Numbered from the stretch's first letter, positions 8,384-18,443 are shown. The stretch is DNA of 59,999 bases from Chitinophaga pinensis (GCA_943332105.1 CALQOD010000004.1:1-59999), one strand, 5' to 3'. Notes: generated from the letters alone by a model not told the origin. Numbers and translations are program-made.

Positions 8384-9735
8384 CGATTACCTTTTTTTGC
8401 TTCGTCGTAATTTGGATAAGACAACTGTTCTTCAAATTTTTCAATTTTATCAAGCCTGCCAAATTGTTTAAAATAAATCTTGCTACTCATTGCATCACCA
8501 TGCAAAGAACCATATTCAAATTGATAAGTTTGAAATACATTTAATACAATAAAAAACGTCACAATAATGGCCAACGAGTACCTATAGCGCTTTTCTTTAG
8601 TGAATACTTTTGATACAATGCATGCGATTGGAATTGCTAAAATCGAATAAAGTGGAACCATCGATTTTTGTCCGAAGCTTCCACCATACCACCAGTTCCA
8701 CCAACTTAATGTAATGTAAACAAATAATAGTGTTACAGTAATCACCGACCATTTTAATTCAGGAACACGCTTACGCATAAAATATATTCCAGGAAGGATA
8801 AGCAACATAAGTGGAGTATAAATAAACCAGCCTTTTTGAAATCCAAAAAGACCTTTCCAAAACATCGGCTTTAAGAAATAATAATGCTCGTAATTATCAG
8901 ATGCGCCTAAATAACTTCCCAAGGTTAACTTCCAATATTTTAATTGAGGAATCCATACTGAAATAAAAATTATCGTGAAAATGATCAGCGCATAAACTGG
9001 AATTTTTTTAGATCCAATTTCTGTCAACTTTTTTACATCATATAAAATGAAATAGAACGCAAATAATATCAAAGGCAAATGAATTAAAGTCATTAATGAC
9101 AATGTTGCACTAACAATAATGATTGATTTTAATTTTCGATTCATATGCCATTTGGCTGTTGCGTAGGCAAAAAGTGCACTTAACGCAAACAAATAAACTT
9201 CTGGTAATGGCGCCGACTGTGAAGCATAGCAAAAAAGGTTCGTTCCTAGCCCAACAATTAAAAGTGTTATAGCAATTTCTCTTTCAGAAAAATTATAATG
9301 AAGTAGTAATTTCCGGAGATAAAGCAATCCAATAAAAAAATAAAACAATGCACTTAGTAATAAAAAAAACTGATAGGGCTCTGAAAAACCTGTTAACGGA
9401 TAATCAAACGCTTTTGCTACCTGATGCGCCACAGCAAAAAATGGTGCATACATAATCGATAGCCCATATGTTTTATCAAACGCTTTTTTACCACTATCGT
9501 ATTGCTTAAGCCAAAACCAATATTGTCCTTCACCACATTTATAATCGCTCTTCTCTAATTTAAGATCATCAAAAATAAATTTAGCTGGAAGATACCCATA
9601 ATAAGAATGCACATCATATGCGATTACTTTTTCATCATGACGCCACTTTTTAAGATTCATATCTACGAGCAACGCACAAAGCGGGATGAACAGGACCAGA
9701 ATAAGCGAAAATCTTCTTTTAAACAAATTAACCAT
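8380..9735 (-). CDS. Polytopic integral membrane protein, GT-C glycosyltransferase-like
   Basis: The 451-residue protein has roughly ten or more hydrophobic segments starting at residues 8-25. A long first extracytoplasmic loop contains IAYDVHSYYGYLPAKFIF. An acidic residue followed by an aromatic-rich stretch in this loop is a common GT-C feature, but I cannot name a family. Its stop overlaps the start of the trefoil-bearing membrane protein by 4 bases, so the two form an operon and probably work in one glycan pathway. The gene is divergent from the lipoprotein at 9823. A TAATTTTG box at 9809-9816 (minus) is a possible promoter. Confidence 0.75.
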   Translation of the reverse strand: MVNLFKRRFSLILVLFIPLCALLVDMNLKKWRHDEKVIAYDVHSYYGYLPAKFIFDDLKLEKSDYKCGEGQYWFWLKQYDSGKKAFDKTYGLSIMYAPFFAVAHQVAKAFDYPLTGFSEPYQFFLLLSALFYFFIGLLYLRKLLLHYNFSEREIAITLLIVGLGTNLFCYASQSAPLPEVYLFALSALFAYATAKWHMNRKLKSIIIVSATLSLMTLIHLPLILFAFYFILYDVKKLTEIGSKKIPVYALIIFTIIFISVWIPQLKYWKLTLGSYLGASDNYEHYYFLKPMFWKGLFGFQKGWFIYTPLMLLILPGIYFMRKRVPELKWSVITVTLLFVYITLSWWNWWYGGSFGQKSMVPLYSILAIPIACIVSKVFTKEKRYRYSLAIIVTFFIVLNVFQTYQFEYGSLHGDAMSSKIYFKQFGRLDKIEKFEEQLSYPNYDEAKKGNR

Positions 9736-9808
9736 TACCTCAAAGATATTTAATTTCGATTTACCTACTTGTGATGTGTTGTATGATTATTCTTAATTAA
9801 ATTAGCAG

Positions 9809-9816
9809 CAAAATTA
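9809..9816 (-). promoter_or_regulatory. Putative -7 box (TAATTTTG) for the membrane protein operon
   Basis: A complete TAnnTTTG match on the minus strand, 73 bases upstream of the ATG at 9735 and abutting the start of the divergent lipoprotein gene. No convincing -33 element is present. Confidence 0.35.
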
Positions 9817-9822
9817 AATGGC

Positions 9823-10332
9823 ATGAAAAGGATTTTATTTATCGTTGTAGTTTCCACTTTATTATTTGGCTGTGGATCAAAAGAAGAGCAACAGACTTCG
9901 TTTTACAACAACGATTTTGAAGTAATGGGGAATTGGTCAACAAAAGAACAGTTAACAACTGAAGCAAGCCATAGTGGAACATTCTCAACATATACTGACA
10001 GCACATCCATTTTTTCGCAAACGATGGTTGCCTCTAATAAGCAATTAAAAAACAAAACGGTTAAAAGTATAACTGCAAATGTTTGGGTTATGTCGAAATT
10101 ACAAAATGCAAAAGGGAAGTTGGTTTTATCTATTGATAAAAATGATAAGAGCGTAGTTTGGCAAGGAAGCGATATTCAGAACACTGTTAAGGTTCCAAAC
10201 AAATGGGATTTAGTTCAATTAAAAATCGATTTAAAAGAGCCATTAACAGATGATATGGTAATTAAACTTTATGGATTAAACGAAGGCAAATCGAAGGTTT
10301 ATTGGGATGATTTTTCGTTGACTTTTGAATAA
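9823..10332 (+). CDS. Small lipoprotein, possible carbohydrate-binding beta-sandwich
   Basis: The 169-residue product has a lipoprotein signal peptide ending LLFGC (Cys at about residue 17), so it is probably anchored to a membrane facing the periplasm or outside. The mature part is beta-rich. Segments such as NDFEVMGNWSTKEQLTTEAS and the ending VYWDDFSLTFE resemble galactose-binding-like or CBM4/9-type sandwiches, which often end in a W/Y-x-D-D-F strand. I infer sugar or polymer binding, without proof. Its last 34 bases overlap the end of the opposing GT2 gene. Confidence 0.7.
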   Translation: MKRILFIVVVSTLLFGCGSKEEQQTSFYNNDFEVMGNWSTKEQLTTEASHSGTFSTYTDSTSIFSQTMVASNKQLKNKTVKSITANVWVMSKLQNAKGKLVLSIDKNDKSVVWQGSDIQNTVKVPNKWDLVQLKIDLKEPLTDDMVIKLYGLNEGKSKVYWDDFSLTFE

Positions 10333-11255
10333 TCGATATTCGTATCACTTATAACATATAAGGGTCGATTTCGCACATTAGAACTAATACGGCTAATATA
10401 TTCACCAATAATTCCAATGGTAATTAGCTGCACACCTCCAATAAATAATACGGAGATAATGATAGATGTCCAACCAGGAACGTAATCTCGTGATATAAAG
10501 CGAGCATATAGCGCGTACATGGCTACACAAAATGTTATTCCTGAAACAAGAAATCCTGCAATTGTAGCTATGCGCAAAGGTAAATTTGAAAAGGAAGTAA
10601 TTCCATCGAACGCTAAGCGCACCATCTTACGAATAGTATAACTAGACTTTCCATCTGCTCTTTCGTCTCGATTATATTTTACTGAAGCTTGGTTAAAACC
10701 AACCCACGCAATTTGTCCTCGCAAGAACTTTTGTTGTTCTGGCATTTGTTTAAGTACATTTATTACTTTTCGTGAGATAATTCTAAAATCGCCGGTATCA
10801 AGTGGAATATTGATAGAAGTAATTTTAGTTAAAATTCGATAAAAGAACTTCGCTGTAATTGTTTTAAACAATGTTTCTCCTTTGCGTATATTTCTCTTCG
10901 CGTATACTACATCAAATCCTTCCTTTGCTTTTGTGTATAAATCGTTGATTAATTCTGGAGGATCTTGTAAGTCAGCATCAATTATCACAGCATAGCTACC
11001 AGCACAAATATCCAAGCCGGCAGAAACCGCAATCTGATGTCCGAAATTCCGACTCAAACTAATATACTTAACACGTGAATCTTGTTTTGCAAGCTGATGA
11101 ATTAATTGAAAAGAATCATCTTTACTTCCATCATTTACAAATATAATTTCGAAATAATTACTGATAGCGTTAGCTACCGAAACGCATCGGTTATAAATAG
11201 TACTAATATTTTTCTCTTCGTTAAATACGGGAATTACAACCGATAGTTCAATCAT
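10299..11255 (-). CDS. GtrB-like polyprenyl-phosphate glycosyltransferase (GT2) with two C-terminal membrane helices
   Basis: The enzyme (318 residues from ATG 11255) transfers a sugar from a nucleotide sugar to polyprenyl phosphate on the cytoplasmic face. The GT-A part carries ELSVVIPVFNEEKNI, IIFVNDGSKDDS, the metal site VIIDADLQDPP and FLRGQIAWVGFNQ, all typical of the GtrB/DPM1 branch. Two hydrophobic helices near residues 228-250 and 262-284 follow, as in GtrB. A TTG 12 bases further upstream is in frame, but the ATG fits the family start and falls 4 bases after the scoB stop. It lies between metabolic genes and the glycan genes. Confidence 0.9.
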   Translation of the reverse strand: MIELSVVIPVFNEEKNISTIYNRCVSVANAISNYFEIIFVNDGSKDDSFQLIHQLAKQDSRVKYISLSRNFGHQIAVSAGLDICAGSYAVIIDADLQDPPELINDLYTKAKEGFDVVYAKRNIRKGETLFKTITAKFFYRILTKITSINIPLDTGDFRIISRKVINVLKQMPEQQKFLRGQIAWVGFNQASVKYNRDERADGKSSYTIRKMVRLAFDGITSFSNLPLRIATIAGFLVSGITFCVAMYALYARFISRDYVPGWTSIIISVLFIGGVQLITIGIIGEYISRISSNVRNRPLYVISDTNIDYSKVNEKSSQ

Positions 11256-11259
11256 ATTT

Positions 11260-11919
11260 TTAATCAATTATCATTTCAGGTATTTCTCCTTCCACAACTA
11301 ATTTTCCTGCTGTTGCTTTTCGTATCTCCTCCACCGTTACACCTGGAGCTCTTTCTAGAAGCACGAATCCTTTTCCTGGAACAACTTCCAATACTGCAAG
11401 TTCAGTCACAATTTTCTTAATGCATTTTACACCTGTTAATGGAAGCGTGCATTCAGGAAGCAATTTTGATTCGCCTGCTTTATTGACATGCTGCATAGCA
11501 ACAATAATATTTTTTGCTGCTGCAACAAGATCCATTGCACCACCCATTCCTTTAACCATCTTACCAGGAATTTTCCAATTAGCAATGTCTCCATTTTCAC
11601 TTACTTCCATTGCACCAAGAATAGTTAAATCTACTTTCCCTGCGCGAATCATTCCGAAGCTTAAAGCAGAATCGAAATAAGCTGTGCCTGACACTTCGGT
11701 TATTGTTTGCTTACCTGCGTTTATTAAGTCGGCATCTTCTTCTCCTTCAAAAGGAAAAGGACCCATACCTAACATTCCATTTTCAGATTGTAGTGTAACA
11801 TTTAAACCTTTCGGTATATAATTCGCTACCAATGTAGGAATTCCTATTCCTAAGTTTACATAACTACCGTCTTTTACTTCTTGTGCGATACGCTTTGCGA
11901 TTCCAACCTTATCCAACAT
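11260..11919 (-). CDS. scoB: 3-oxoacid CoA-transferase subunit B
   Basis: This is subunit B of the succinyl-CoA:3-ketoacid (acetoacetate) CoA-transferase, which activates ketoacids by moving CoA from succinyl-CoA. The 219-residue product contains the SENG motif (VTLQSENGMLGMG), where Glu46 is the expected catalytic residue that forms the enzyme-CoA thioester. The glycine-rich NLGIGIPT and MVKGMGGAMDLV are also family marks. It follows scoA by 18 bases and the pair should form the usual heterotetramer. The next gene downstream is an unrelated GT2 starting 4 bases later. Confidence 0.96.
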   Translation of the reverse strand: MLDKVGIAKRIAQEVKDGSYVNLGIGIPTLVANYIPKGLNVTLQSENGMLGMGPFPFEGEEDADLINAGKQTITEVSGTAYFDSALSFGMIRAGKVDLTILGAMEVSENGDIANWKIPGKMVKGMGGAMDLVAAAKNIIVAMQHVNKAGESKLLPECTLPLTGVKCIKKIVTELAVLEVVPGKGFVLLERAPGVTVEEIRKATAGKLVVEGEIPEMIID

Positions 11920-11937
11920 AATTGTTTGATTTTAAAA

Positions 11938-12636
11938 TTATTTTTTTTGACGTACTGTTCTTTGCTCAATTCTCTTCTCGTAATTGTCTCCTTGAAATAT
12001 TCTATGTACATAAATTCCTGGTACATGAATATGATCTGGATCTAACGTTCCTGCTGGTACTAACTCTTCAACTTCTGCAATTGTAATTTGTCCGGCCATA
12101 GCCATTGGCATATTAAAATTACGTGTTGTTTTTCTAAATATCAGATTGCCGTGTGTATCACCTTTCCATGCTTTTACAATTGCAAACTTTGCTTTAAACG
12201 CCATCTCTAATAAATATTCTACGCCATCAAAGACTCGTGTTTCTTTTCCTATTGCGACCTCTGTTCCAACACCAGCACGCACCCATACTGCAGGCATTCC
12301 ATAAGCAGCAGCCATGCAGCGCGTTGCCAATGTTCCCTGAGGAATTAAATCTACTTCTAATTCGCCACTTAATAACTGTCTTTCGAATTCCGCATTTTCA
12401 CCAACATAAGATGAAATCATTTTTTTTACCTGACGCGTTTTAAGCATCAAACCAATACCAAAATCGTCAACCCCCGCATTATTAGAAATGCAGGTAAGGT
12501 CTTTCGTCCCTTTATTAACTAATGCATTGATACAATTTTCTGGAATTCCACAAAGGCCAAAGCCCCCTAACATTATCACTTCGCCATCTTGAATATCGTG
12601 GATTGCGGCAGCTGCATTATTTACTACTTTATTCAT
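11938..12636 (-). CDS. scoA: 3-oxoacid CoA-transferase subunit A
   Basis: This is subunit A of the two-subunit 3-oxoacid CoA-transferase. It carries the CoA-binding signature GEVIMLGGFGLCGIPEN near residues 18-34 and FNMPMAMAGQITIAEVEELV toward the C-terminus. I take the ATG at 12636 (MNKVVNNAAAAI) as start, because the in-frame alternative at 12651 would sit inside the end of the upstream gene, whose stop is one base before this ATG. The product is about 232 residues, normal for the family. It is followed by scoB. Confidence 0.95.
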   Translation of the reverse strand: MNKVVNNAAAAIHDIQDGEVIMLGGFGLCGIPENCINALVNKGTKDLTCISNNAGVDDFGIGLMLKTRQVKKMISSYVGENAEFERQLLSGELEVDLIPQGTLATRCMAAAYGMPAVWVRAGVGTEVAIGKETRVFDGVEYLLEMAFKAKFAIVKAWKGDTHGNLIFRKTTRNFNMPMAMAGQITIAEVEELVPAGTLDPDHIHVPGIYVHRIFQGDNYEKRIEQRTVRQKK

Positions 12637-12637
12637 T

Positions 12638-14854
12638 TTAATTAATATCAAAATTATTTGTTGTGCCTGGTACTATTGGCATATTATACTTTGAGCAATC
12701 AAGTTCAACATTTAAAGGTTTTTGAGGTTTAGCAAATTCTCCTTGAGAATAATTCAATTTAGGATCATCGAAAATTTTTCTCATAAATAACCCCCATATA
12801 GGTAATGCGGTATTTGCACCTTGGCCTAGTGCTGTAGATCGAAAATGAATACTTCTATCTTCGCAACCAACCCAACAGCCAGCCACTAATTCAGGGGTGA
12901 TACCCATGAACCAGCCATCACTATTATTTTGTGTAGTGCCTGTTTTACCTGCAATAGGATTTGTAAAATGGTAGGCCCCACCTCTCAATCTTTCACCTGT
13001 ACCAAATTTAGTTACACCTTCCATCAGGTTTAACATTAAATACGCTGTCTCTTCATTAATAGCTTCTACTTTTCTTGGTACGAACTCTTGTAAAACTACA
13101 CCATTTTTATCTTCAATACGAGTAATATACATAGGTTCCGTCCAAATTCCTTTGTTCGCAAATGTTCCATATGCACCTACCATTTCAAAAACTGAAATAT
13201 CGGCAGAGCCTAAAGCAATAGAGGCATATGGTTCAATAGGCGTGGTAATTCCCATTTTATGAGCAACTTGGATAACGGCTTCTGGTCCGAACTGTTTCAT
13301 TAAATATGCAGAGACACAATTAACAGAATTTGCTAATGCCTGTATAAGCGATAACATTCCACCATAATGACCATCAGCATTAGAAGGCGTCCAAGAATGC
13401 CCAAATTTATCAAGTATTGTTACCTTAGCATTAGGCACTTTATAACATGGAGAATATCCTTCTTGCATTGCAAGTGTATAAACGAAAGGTTTAAATGTAG
13501 AACCTACTTGGCGTGAGCCTTCCTTAACTTGATCATATTTAAAATAATGAAAATCTAATCCTCCAACCCATGCTTTTACTTGACCCGTTTGAGGTTCAAG
13601 CGCCATAAACCCTGTACGCAAAAACATTTTATAATAGCGAATCGAATCCATCGGCGACATAATTGTATCAACATCTCCTTTCCAAGAAAAAATAGTCATC
13701 TTAATTTTCTTATTAAAATTATTAGTGATTTGATCTGCTGAAAATCCTTGTTCCTTTAAATTCTTATAGCGTTCCGACCGCCTCATTCCTTGTATAATTA
13801 ACTCCGGATAGTCTTCCCAAGGGGAACGATCTTTCCAGTGCTCGTAAAATGTTTCTTGTAATTTAGTAAGATGCTGCCTTACTGCTTCCTCCGCATACCG
13901 TTGCATACGAGAATCAATAGTTGTATAAATTTTTAGTCCGTCTCGATATAAATTATAATTCGTACCGTCCGCTTTTTTATGTTCGGAGCACCATTTTAAT
14001 AAATCCTTTTTTAATACCTCTCTAAAATGTTGTGCAATTCCTGATACATGGCTTTCTGGTCTGAAGCGAAGTCGAATAGGAAGTTTTTGAACCGAGTCAG
14101 CGACTTCTTCTGTGATGAAATTATATTTTTTTAGCTGACCAATCACAACATTTCTCCTTGTCATCGCATTTTCGGGATTACGAATAGGATTATAAAGCGA
14201 TGGTGCTTGAAGCATACCAATTAATAATGCGGCTTCTTGTATAGATACTTCATTGGGGTCTTTTTGAAAATAAGTGGAGCAAGCTGAACGAATGCCAAAT
14301 GTATTATTACCAAATTCCACTGTATTTAAATACATCGCAAGAATTTCGTATTTGGTATAGTTCTTTTCTAACTTAACAGCTATAATCCATTCCTTTATTT
14401 TACGTAGCACCAATTGCGGCTTACTAAGTTTTTCGCCTCTGGGAAATAAATTCTTTGCTAATTGTTGAGTAAGAGTGCTACCTCCTCCAGCACTCTGATG
14501 CAAAAAAATAGTTTTTACTAGTACTCGAACCAATCCTCTAACATCTACACCAGAATGCTGATCAAAACGAACATCTTCTGTCGCCTTTAGTGCGTTTATT
14601 ATATTTGGTGATAACTCATTATAGTGAATATTCACCCTGTTCTCTTTAAAATATTTTCCAATCGATTCCATATCGGAGGAATATATTTCACTTGCCAACA
14701 TCGAGTTGGGATTTTCAAGTTCTTCAAATGTTGGTAAATCTCCCATATAGCCCAGTGCTACAAGCGAAATAAATCCAACTAAAAACAGCAAAGGCGTGAA
14801 GATAATTAACCAGATAAAAAATATTATTCGTCGAACATTTGAAAATGATTTCAT
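12638..14854 (-). CDS. Class A penicillin-binding protein (PBP1A-like)
   Basis: A bifunctional peptidoglycan synthase of 738 residues. A cytoplasmic tail and one membrane helix (about residues 9-36) precede the GT51 transglycosylase domain, where the catalytic Glu93 lies in ATEDVRFDQHSGVD and GGSTLTQQLAKN follows. The transpeptidase domain has the nucleophile Ser452 in GSTFKPF, the SVN motif in ANSVNC and KTGTT near residue 650. The membrane anchor places both domains in the periplasm. It ends one base before scoA and starts 34 bases after the outer-membrane receptor gene. All key catalytic motifs are present. Confidence 0.95.
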   Translation of the reverse strand: MKSFSNVRRIIFFIWLIIFTPLLFLVGFISLVALGYMGDLPTFEELENPNSMLASEIYSSDMESIGKYFKENRVNIHYNELSPNIINALKATEDVRFDQHSGVDVRGLVRVLVKTIFLHQSAGGGSTLTQQLAKNLFPRGEKLSKPQLVLRKIKEWIIAVKLEKNYTKYEILAMYLNTVEFGNNTFGIRSACSTYFQKDPNEVSIQEAALLIGMLQAPSLYNPIRNPENAMTRRNVVIGQLKKYNFITEEVADSVQKLPIRLRFRPESHVSGIAQHFREVLKKDLLKWCSEHKKADGTNYNLYRDGLKIYTTIDSRMQRYAEEAVRQHLTKLQETFYEHWKDRSPWEDYPELIIQGMRRSERYKNLKEQGFSADQITNNFNKKIKMTIFSWKGDVDTIMSPMDSIRYYKMFLRTGFMALEPQTGQVKAWVGGLDFHYFKYDQVKEGSRQVGSTFKPFVYTLAMQEGYSPCYKVPNAKVTILDKFGHSWTPSNADGHYGGMLSLIQALANSVNCVSAYLMKQFGPEAVIQVAHKMGITTPIEPYASIALGSADISVFEMVGAYGTFANKGIWTEPMYITRIEDKNGVVLQEFVPRKVEAINEETAYLMLNLMEGVTKFGTGERLRGGAYHFTNPIAGKTGTTQNNSDGWFMGITPELVAGCWVGCEDRSIHFRSTALGQGANTALPIWGLFMRKIFDDPKLNYSQGEFAKPQKPLNVELDCSKYNMPIVPGTTNNFDIN

Positions 14855-14888
14855 GTTTGGTTTATTATAATTTAAATTTAAATAATTA

Positions 14889-17423
14889 TTAGAAATCAGG
14901 ATTTATATCCATTTGCATTTCCATTGGTCGATTAGATTTTTTGCGCTGAAATAAATTTGCTTCTGTTGTCCCAAATCGATAAGTCAATGTGAAATTCCCT
15001 ACTTGTGATTCTCTCTTGCGTTGCATATCGTATATGAATCCTTCGCCCACATTATGAATAACCATTTTACGCGTATTAAAAATATCTGTAATATTTACGG
15101 ACAAATTTAATTTTCCTTTTAGAAATTCTCTCCTTGCGCCGATATCAACCCCACTCATTCCCTTAAAACTTCCTTGGGGAGTTTTTGTTTGCGACATATA
15201 CATCCCAGTAATTTGTAAGCTAGTCGTTTTTGATGCTTTGATGTTGATATTTGTTCTTAACGTCCAGTTATTACTTGTGCTTTGCAATGCGGCATCAATA
15301 TTTTCTCCGTTGATTTTATTGTTGAAATAATTGAATGTTGTGGTAGATGTTATAGCCTTACTAAACTGATTCTTCAAAACTATTTCTAATCCAGTATTTG
15401 CTGATGAACTATAATTAATAAACTTCATTGTTGATACACCAGTTGTATCAATTGATCTGAAACGACTTATTAAATTTTTTGTATATCGATAGTATAAGGT
15501 GGCAGAAAGCGATTGCTCTTTAAACTTTCTGAAATAATTGAATTCATAACTATCAATAAATTCAGGTTTTAATTGAGGGTTCCCTGTTCTAACGTTACGT
15601 ATATCCGATATATCTGTAAACGGATTTAAATTTTGAGAATTTGGTCGGTTCACGCGTTTACTATAAACTAATTGGAAATCATTTTTCTCTTGTACCGTAT
15701 ACTTAATTGCAGCACTTGGAAAAAGGTTGGTATAGTTCTGCTCAAAATCATTTGTATCATTTGTTGCATTACCAATGATTCGCGTATTTTCTACTCTCAC
15801 ACCTCCTTGCAATTCGACAAACTTATCTTTTTTAATTAACGAAGGAGCCCGTCCTGCAAATTGAACATAGGCGGCAGTAATTTCATCTTTATAAATAAAA
15901 TGATCTGTGTTTGCCGAATCAACTTCATCTCGATTTAAGCCTTTTAAGCCTTTTTGATTATTATCATTGGTTCTAAAGGTGCCTTTGGCGCCAGTTTCAA
16001 ACTTTGAGTTTTGATTTATAGGATGAGTATAATCTGTTTGTACTGTTAAAGTGTTAAAATTTCCGTCGCGGTTTAAATTTGAATACTGATATGTAGTATC
16101 AACCGTTAAATAATTATCGTGATCATTATTTTCACTTTGAGAATAATTAGCTGATGCAGAAAACTCTCTCTTTGTTCCAGGAATTATATGACGAATATCC
16201 AACCCGCCTTCTAAATTTTTATTGCTGTTATCTGATTTAGTTGTACGATAAAACCCACCATCAAGAATTGCTCTTGCGGAATCTTCGTAAGTAGTAGTAT
16301 TAAGCTCATATCTTGTTTCGGCTCTTTCGCTGTATCCACCTGATATACCAAGTGTAGTATTATTTGATAAATTAATATCTAACGACGAACGAAATGAATT
16401 ATTAAAATTTTTATTTCTTCCTTCCGTAATTGATTCTTCAAAGGGCGGTAATGGTATCAATAGGGAATCAATCTTATTTTCACGAGTCGAATTACCAGAT
16501 GAAGTTCTTGTCTCCTCACGGAAATTATAACTAATATTCAAATTAGTTTTCTTAGTCCGGTTATTCAAAGATATACCCGCATTGTATTTATCACGCGTAC
16601 CGGCACCTATTGTAACAGATCCGTTTACGCCACTGCGTTTATCTTTTTTAGTTTTAATGTTGATGATACCCGCCATTCCTTCCGCATCATAGCGTGCACT
16701 CGGATTAGTAATAATTTCTATCTGGTCAATAGATCCAGCAGGAAGCTGTTGTAACAAAGATGATTTATCACCACCTCCTAAACTTGATGGCTTACCGTCA
16801 ATTAGAATAGTAAGGTTTTCACTTCCCCTTAAACTGATTTTACCATCAATATCTACATTAACAGAAGGTACATTTCTTAATACATCAGATGCTGTTCCTC
16901 CTATACTAATTAAATCTTTTTCTACATTATAGATTTTTTTATCTAGTGAGTTAACATAATCAGCTTTTTCTGCGGTAACTTCTACCTCTTTCAAATTTTT
17001 CTGTGATGCTGCAACATAAACAATTCCGAAGTCCTTTGTTGGTTCCATTGGATTTAACATAAAAGGTTTCGAATCCATTTTACGATAACCAATAGCACTA
17101 ATACGCAAAAAATATTTTCCAGGCTTTAACGATTCAATAATAAAGTGGCCTTTCCCATTTGTTAATACACCACCAACAATAGCTGAATCACGCACCTTTA
17201 ATACTGCAACAGATGTAAACTCAAGTCCGGATTTTGTTAATGAATCCTGTAATGTACCCATTACCTTACAAATAGCAGGCATATTTTGAAATGCCGAATC
17301 ACGGTTAAATCCACCACGCAAAGATGAATCACGTTTCCCTCCGAAATTTGGCTGCTGAGCATAGCCAGAAGAAAAAACTATTGCTAATAAGAAGGTTAGT
17401 TTAATTTTAGATAAAATCCTCAT
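14889..17423 (-). CDS. Outer-membrane beta-barrel receptor with N-terminal CarbRegD domain
   Basis: An 844-residue secreted protein with a signal peptide ending near GYAQQ. A carboxypeptidase-regulatory-like domain follows (about residues 50-135, GTLQDSLTKSGLEF to DFGIVYVA). It is followed by a plug-like region with KDLISIGGTASDVLRNVPSVNVDIDGKIS and LRGSENLTILIDGKPS, then a long beta-barrel (the OMP_b-brl_3 type of TonB-dependent-like receptor). The last strands end in an aromatic residue (MDINPDF), as outer-membrane proteins do. No typical SusD partner is beside it, so the ligand is unknown. It starts 9 bases after the M28 gene. Confidence 0.9.
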   Translation of the reverse strand: MRILSKIKLTFLLAIVFSSGYAQQPNFGGKRDSSLRGGFNRDSAFQNMPAICKVMGTLQDSLTKSGLEFTSVAVLKVRDSAIVGGVLTNGKGHFIIESLKPGKYFLRISAIGYRKMDSKPFMLNPMEPTKDFGIVYVAASQKNLKEVEVTAEKADYVNSLDKKIYNVEKDLISIGGTASDVLRNVPSVNVDIDGKISLRGSENLTILIDGKPSSLGGGDKSSLLQQLPAGSIDQIEIITNPSARYDAEGMAGIINIKTKKDKRSGVNGSVTIGAGTRDKYNAGISLNNRTKKTNLNISYNFREETRTSSGNSTRENKIDSLLIPLPPFEESITEGRNKNFNNSFRSSLDINLSNNTTLGISGGYSERAETRYELNTTTYEDSARAILDGGFYRTTKSDNSNKNLEGGLDIRHIIPGTKREFSASANYSQSENNDHDNYLTVDTTYQYSNLNRDGNFNTLTVQTDYTHPINQNSKFETGAKGTFRTNDNNQKGLKGLNRDEVDSANTDHFIYKDEITAAYVQFAGRAPSLIKKDKFVELQGGVRVENTRIIGNATNDTNDFEQNYTNLFPSAAIKYTVQEKNDFQLVYSKRVNRPNSQNLNPFTDISDIRNVRTGNPQLKPEFIDSYEFNYFRKFKEQSLSATLYYRYTKNLISRFRSIDTTGVSTMKFINYSSSANTGLEIVLKNQFSKAITSTTTFNYFNNKINGENIDAALQSTSNNWTLRTNINIKASKTTSLQITGMYMSQTKTPQGSFKGMSGVDIGARREFLKGKLNLSVNITDIFNTRKMVIHNVGEGFIYDMQRKRESQVGNFTLTYRFGTTEANLFQRKKSNRPMEMQMDINPDF

Positions 17424-17432
17424 GTTATAATT

Positions 17433-18443
17433 CTAGTACGATAACTCGTTAAATAATACTTGTAATAATGTTTGTCCGACAGCCTTTAAAGAATTTTTGT
17501 CAATCTTATCAATCGTATCTCCATGCGTATGCCAGTGTTTCCAAAAATGTGAAGGTGTATTATAATCATAATGGATTATATCTGTACATTTTATTTGTGC
17601 CGTCTGATTGATGTAATAATGATCATCAACGATAGGATTAGTTTTCTCTGTTAAAAAATAACTTCCATAGCCTAAATCACCAGCTGATTTCCATACCATG
17701 CCAGTCACATTCTCCGCATAGCGCATCGATGTTCCCTCTTGTGTAAATGTCGCATTTGTAGCTCCCACCATATCTAATAAAATTCCGTAGCGAGCAAAAT
17801 AATTTGGCGTATGCAAATGTTGCGACCAATACTGCGAACCTAAACAATAAGAATCATCCATATCTGGGTAACCACTATTTTCTGGCTGACCATAATCTTC
17901 AATATCAAAGAAAATAATATCAACTCCTAAATCAGGTTTTGCAATTGATAATTGACGAGCAACTTCAATTAAAATACCAACACCGCTTGCTCCGTCATTT
18001 GCTCCATCAATAGGTTCATTTTTTCTTACTGAATCCTGATCAGCAAACGGACGAGAATCCCAATGAGAACATAACATAATTCGATTTCCTTTAGAAGGAT
18101 TAAAAGAACTAATAACATTTTTTCCATTTAACGTTTTTCCGTCGAAGCCACGGGTTTGAAAACTTTGTACGATAACTGTATCAGCGTATTTTTTCATGGT
18201 TCTACTTAACCAATCAGCACATTTTGCTTGAGCTGTTGAATTAGGTATTCGTGGACCAAAATCTGTTTGTGCCTTCACATAATCAAAAGAAGAGTCTGCA
18301 TTAAAAGTGGGTGCAGGCTGTGTTTTATTTCCGTTATTATTAGAATTATTTGTTTCGTTTTTTGTACCTGTGTTACATGCAGCAAGCGCAAGCATTACAG
18401 CACTAAATAGAACCAGCTTAATTTTTGCTCCAGATTGAGCCAT
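17433..18443 (-). CDS. M28-family zinc lipoprotein, glutaminyl-peptide cyclotransferase-like
   Basis: The 336-residue product has a lipoprotein signal with the lipobox Cys at about residue 23 (ALAAC), then a low-complexity Asn-rich linker and an M28 alpha/beta fold. Visible active-site elements are [12 protein letters not shown] (His127), [11 protein letters not shown] (Asp150), FFDIEDYG (Glu182-Asp183) and [10 protein letters not shown] (C-terminal zinc His). This layout fits both M28 aminopeptidases and type II glutaminyl cyclases, which in Bacteroidota cyclise N-terminal Gln of exported proteins; I lean to the cyclase. Its start overlaps the end of cysS by 26 bases. Confidence 0.82.
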   Translation of the reverse strand: MAQSGAKIKLVLFSAVMLALAACNTGTKNETNNSNNNGNKTQPAPTFNADSSFDYVKAQTDFGPRIPNSTAQAKCADWLSRTMKKYADTVIVQSFQTRGFDGKTLNGKNVISSFNPSKGNRIMLCSHWDSRPFADQDSVRKNEPIDGANDGASGVGILIEVARQLSIAKPDLGVDIIFFDIEDYGQPENSGYPDMDDSYCLGSQYWSQHLHTPNYFARYGILLDMVGATNATFTQEGTSMRYAENVTGMVWKSAGDLGYGSYFLTEKTNPIVDDHYYINQTAQIKCTDIIHYDYNTPSHFWKHWHTHGDTIDKIDKNSLKAVGQTLLQVLFNELSY

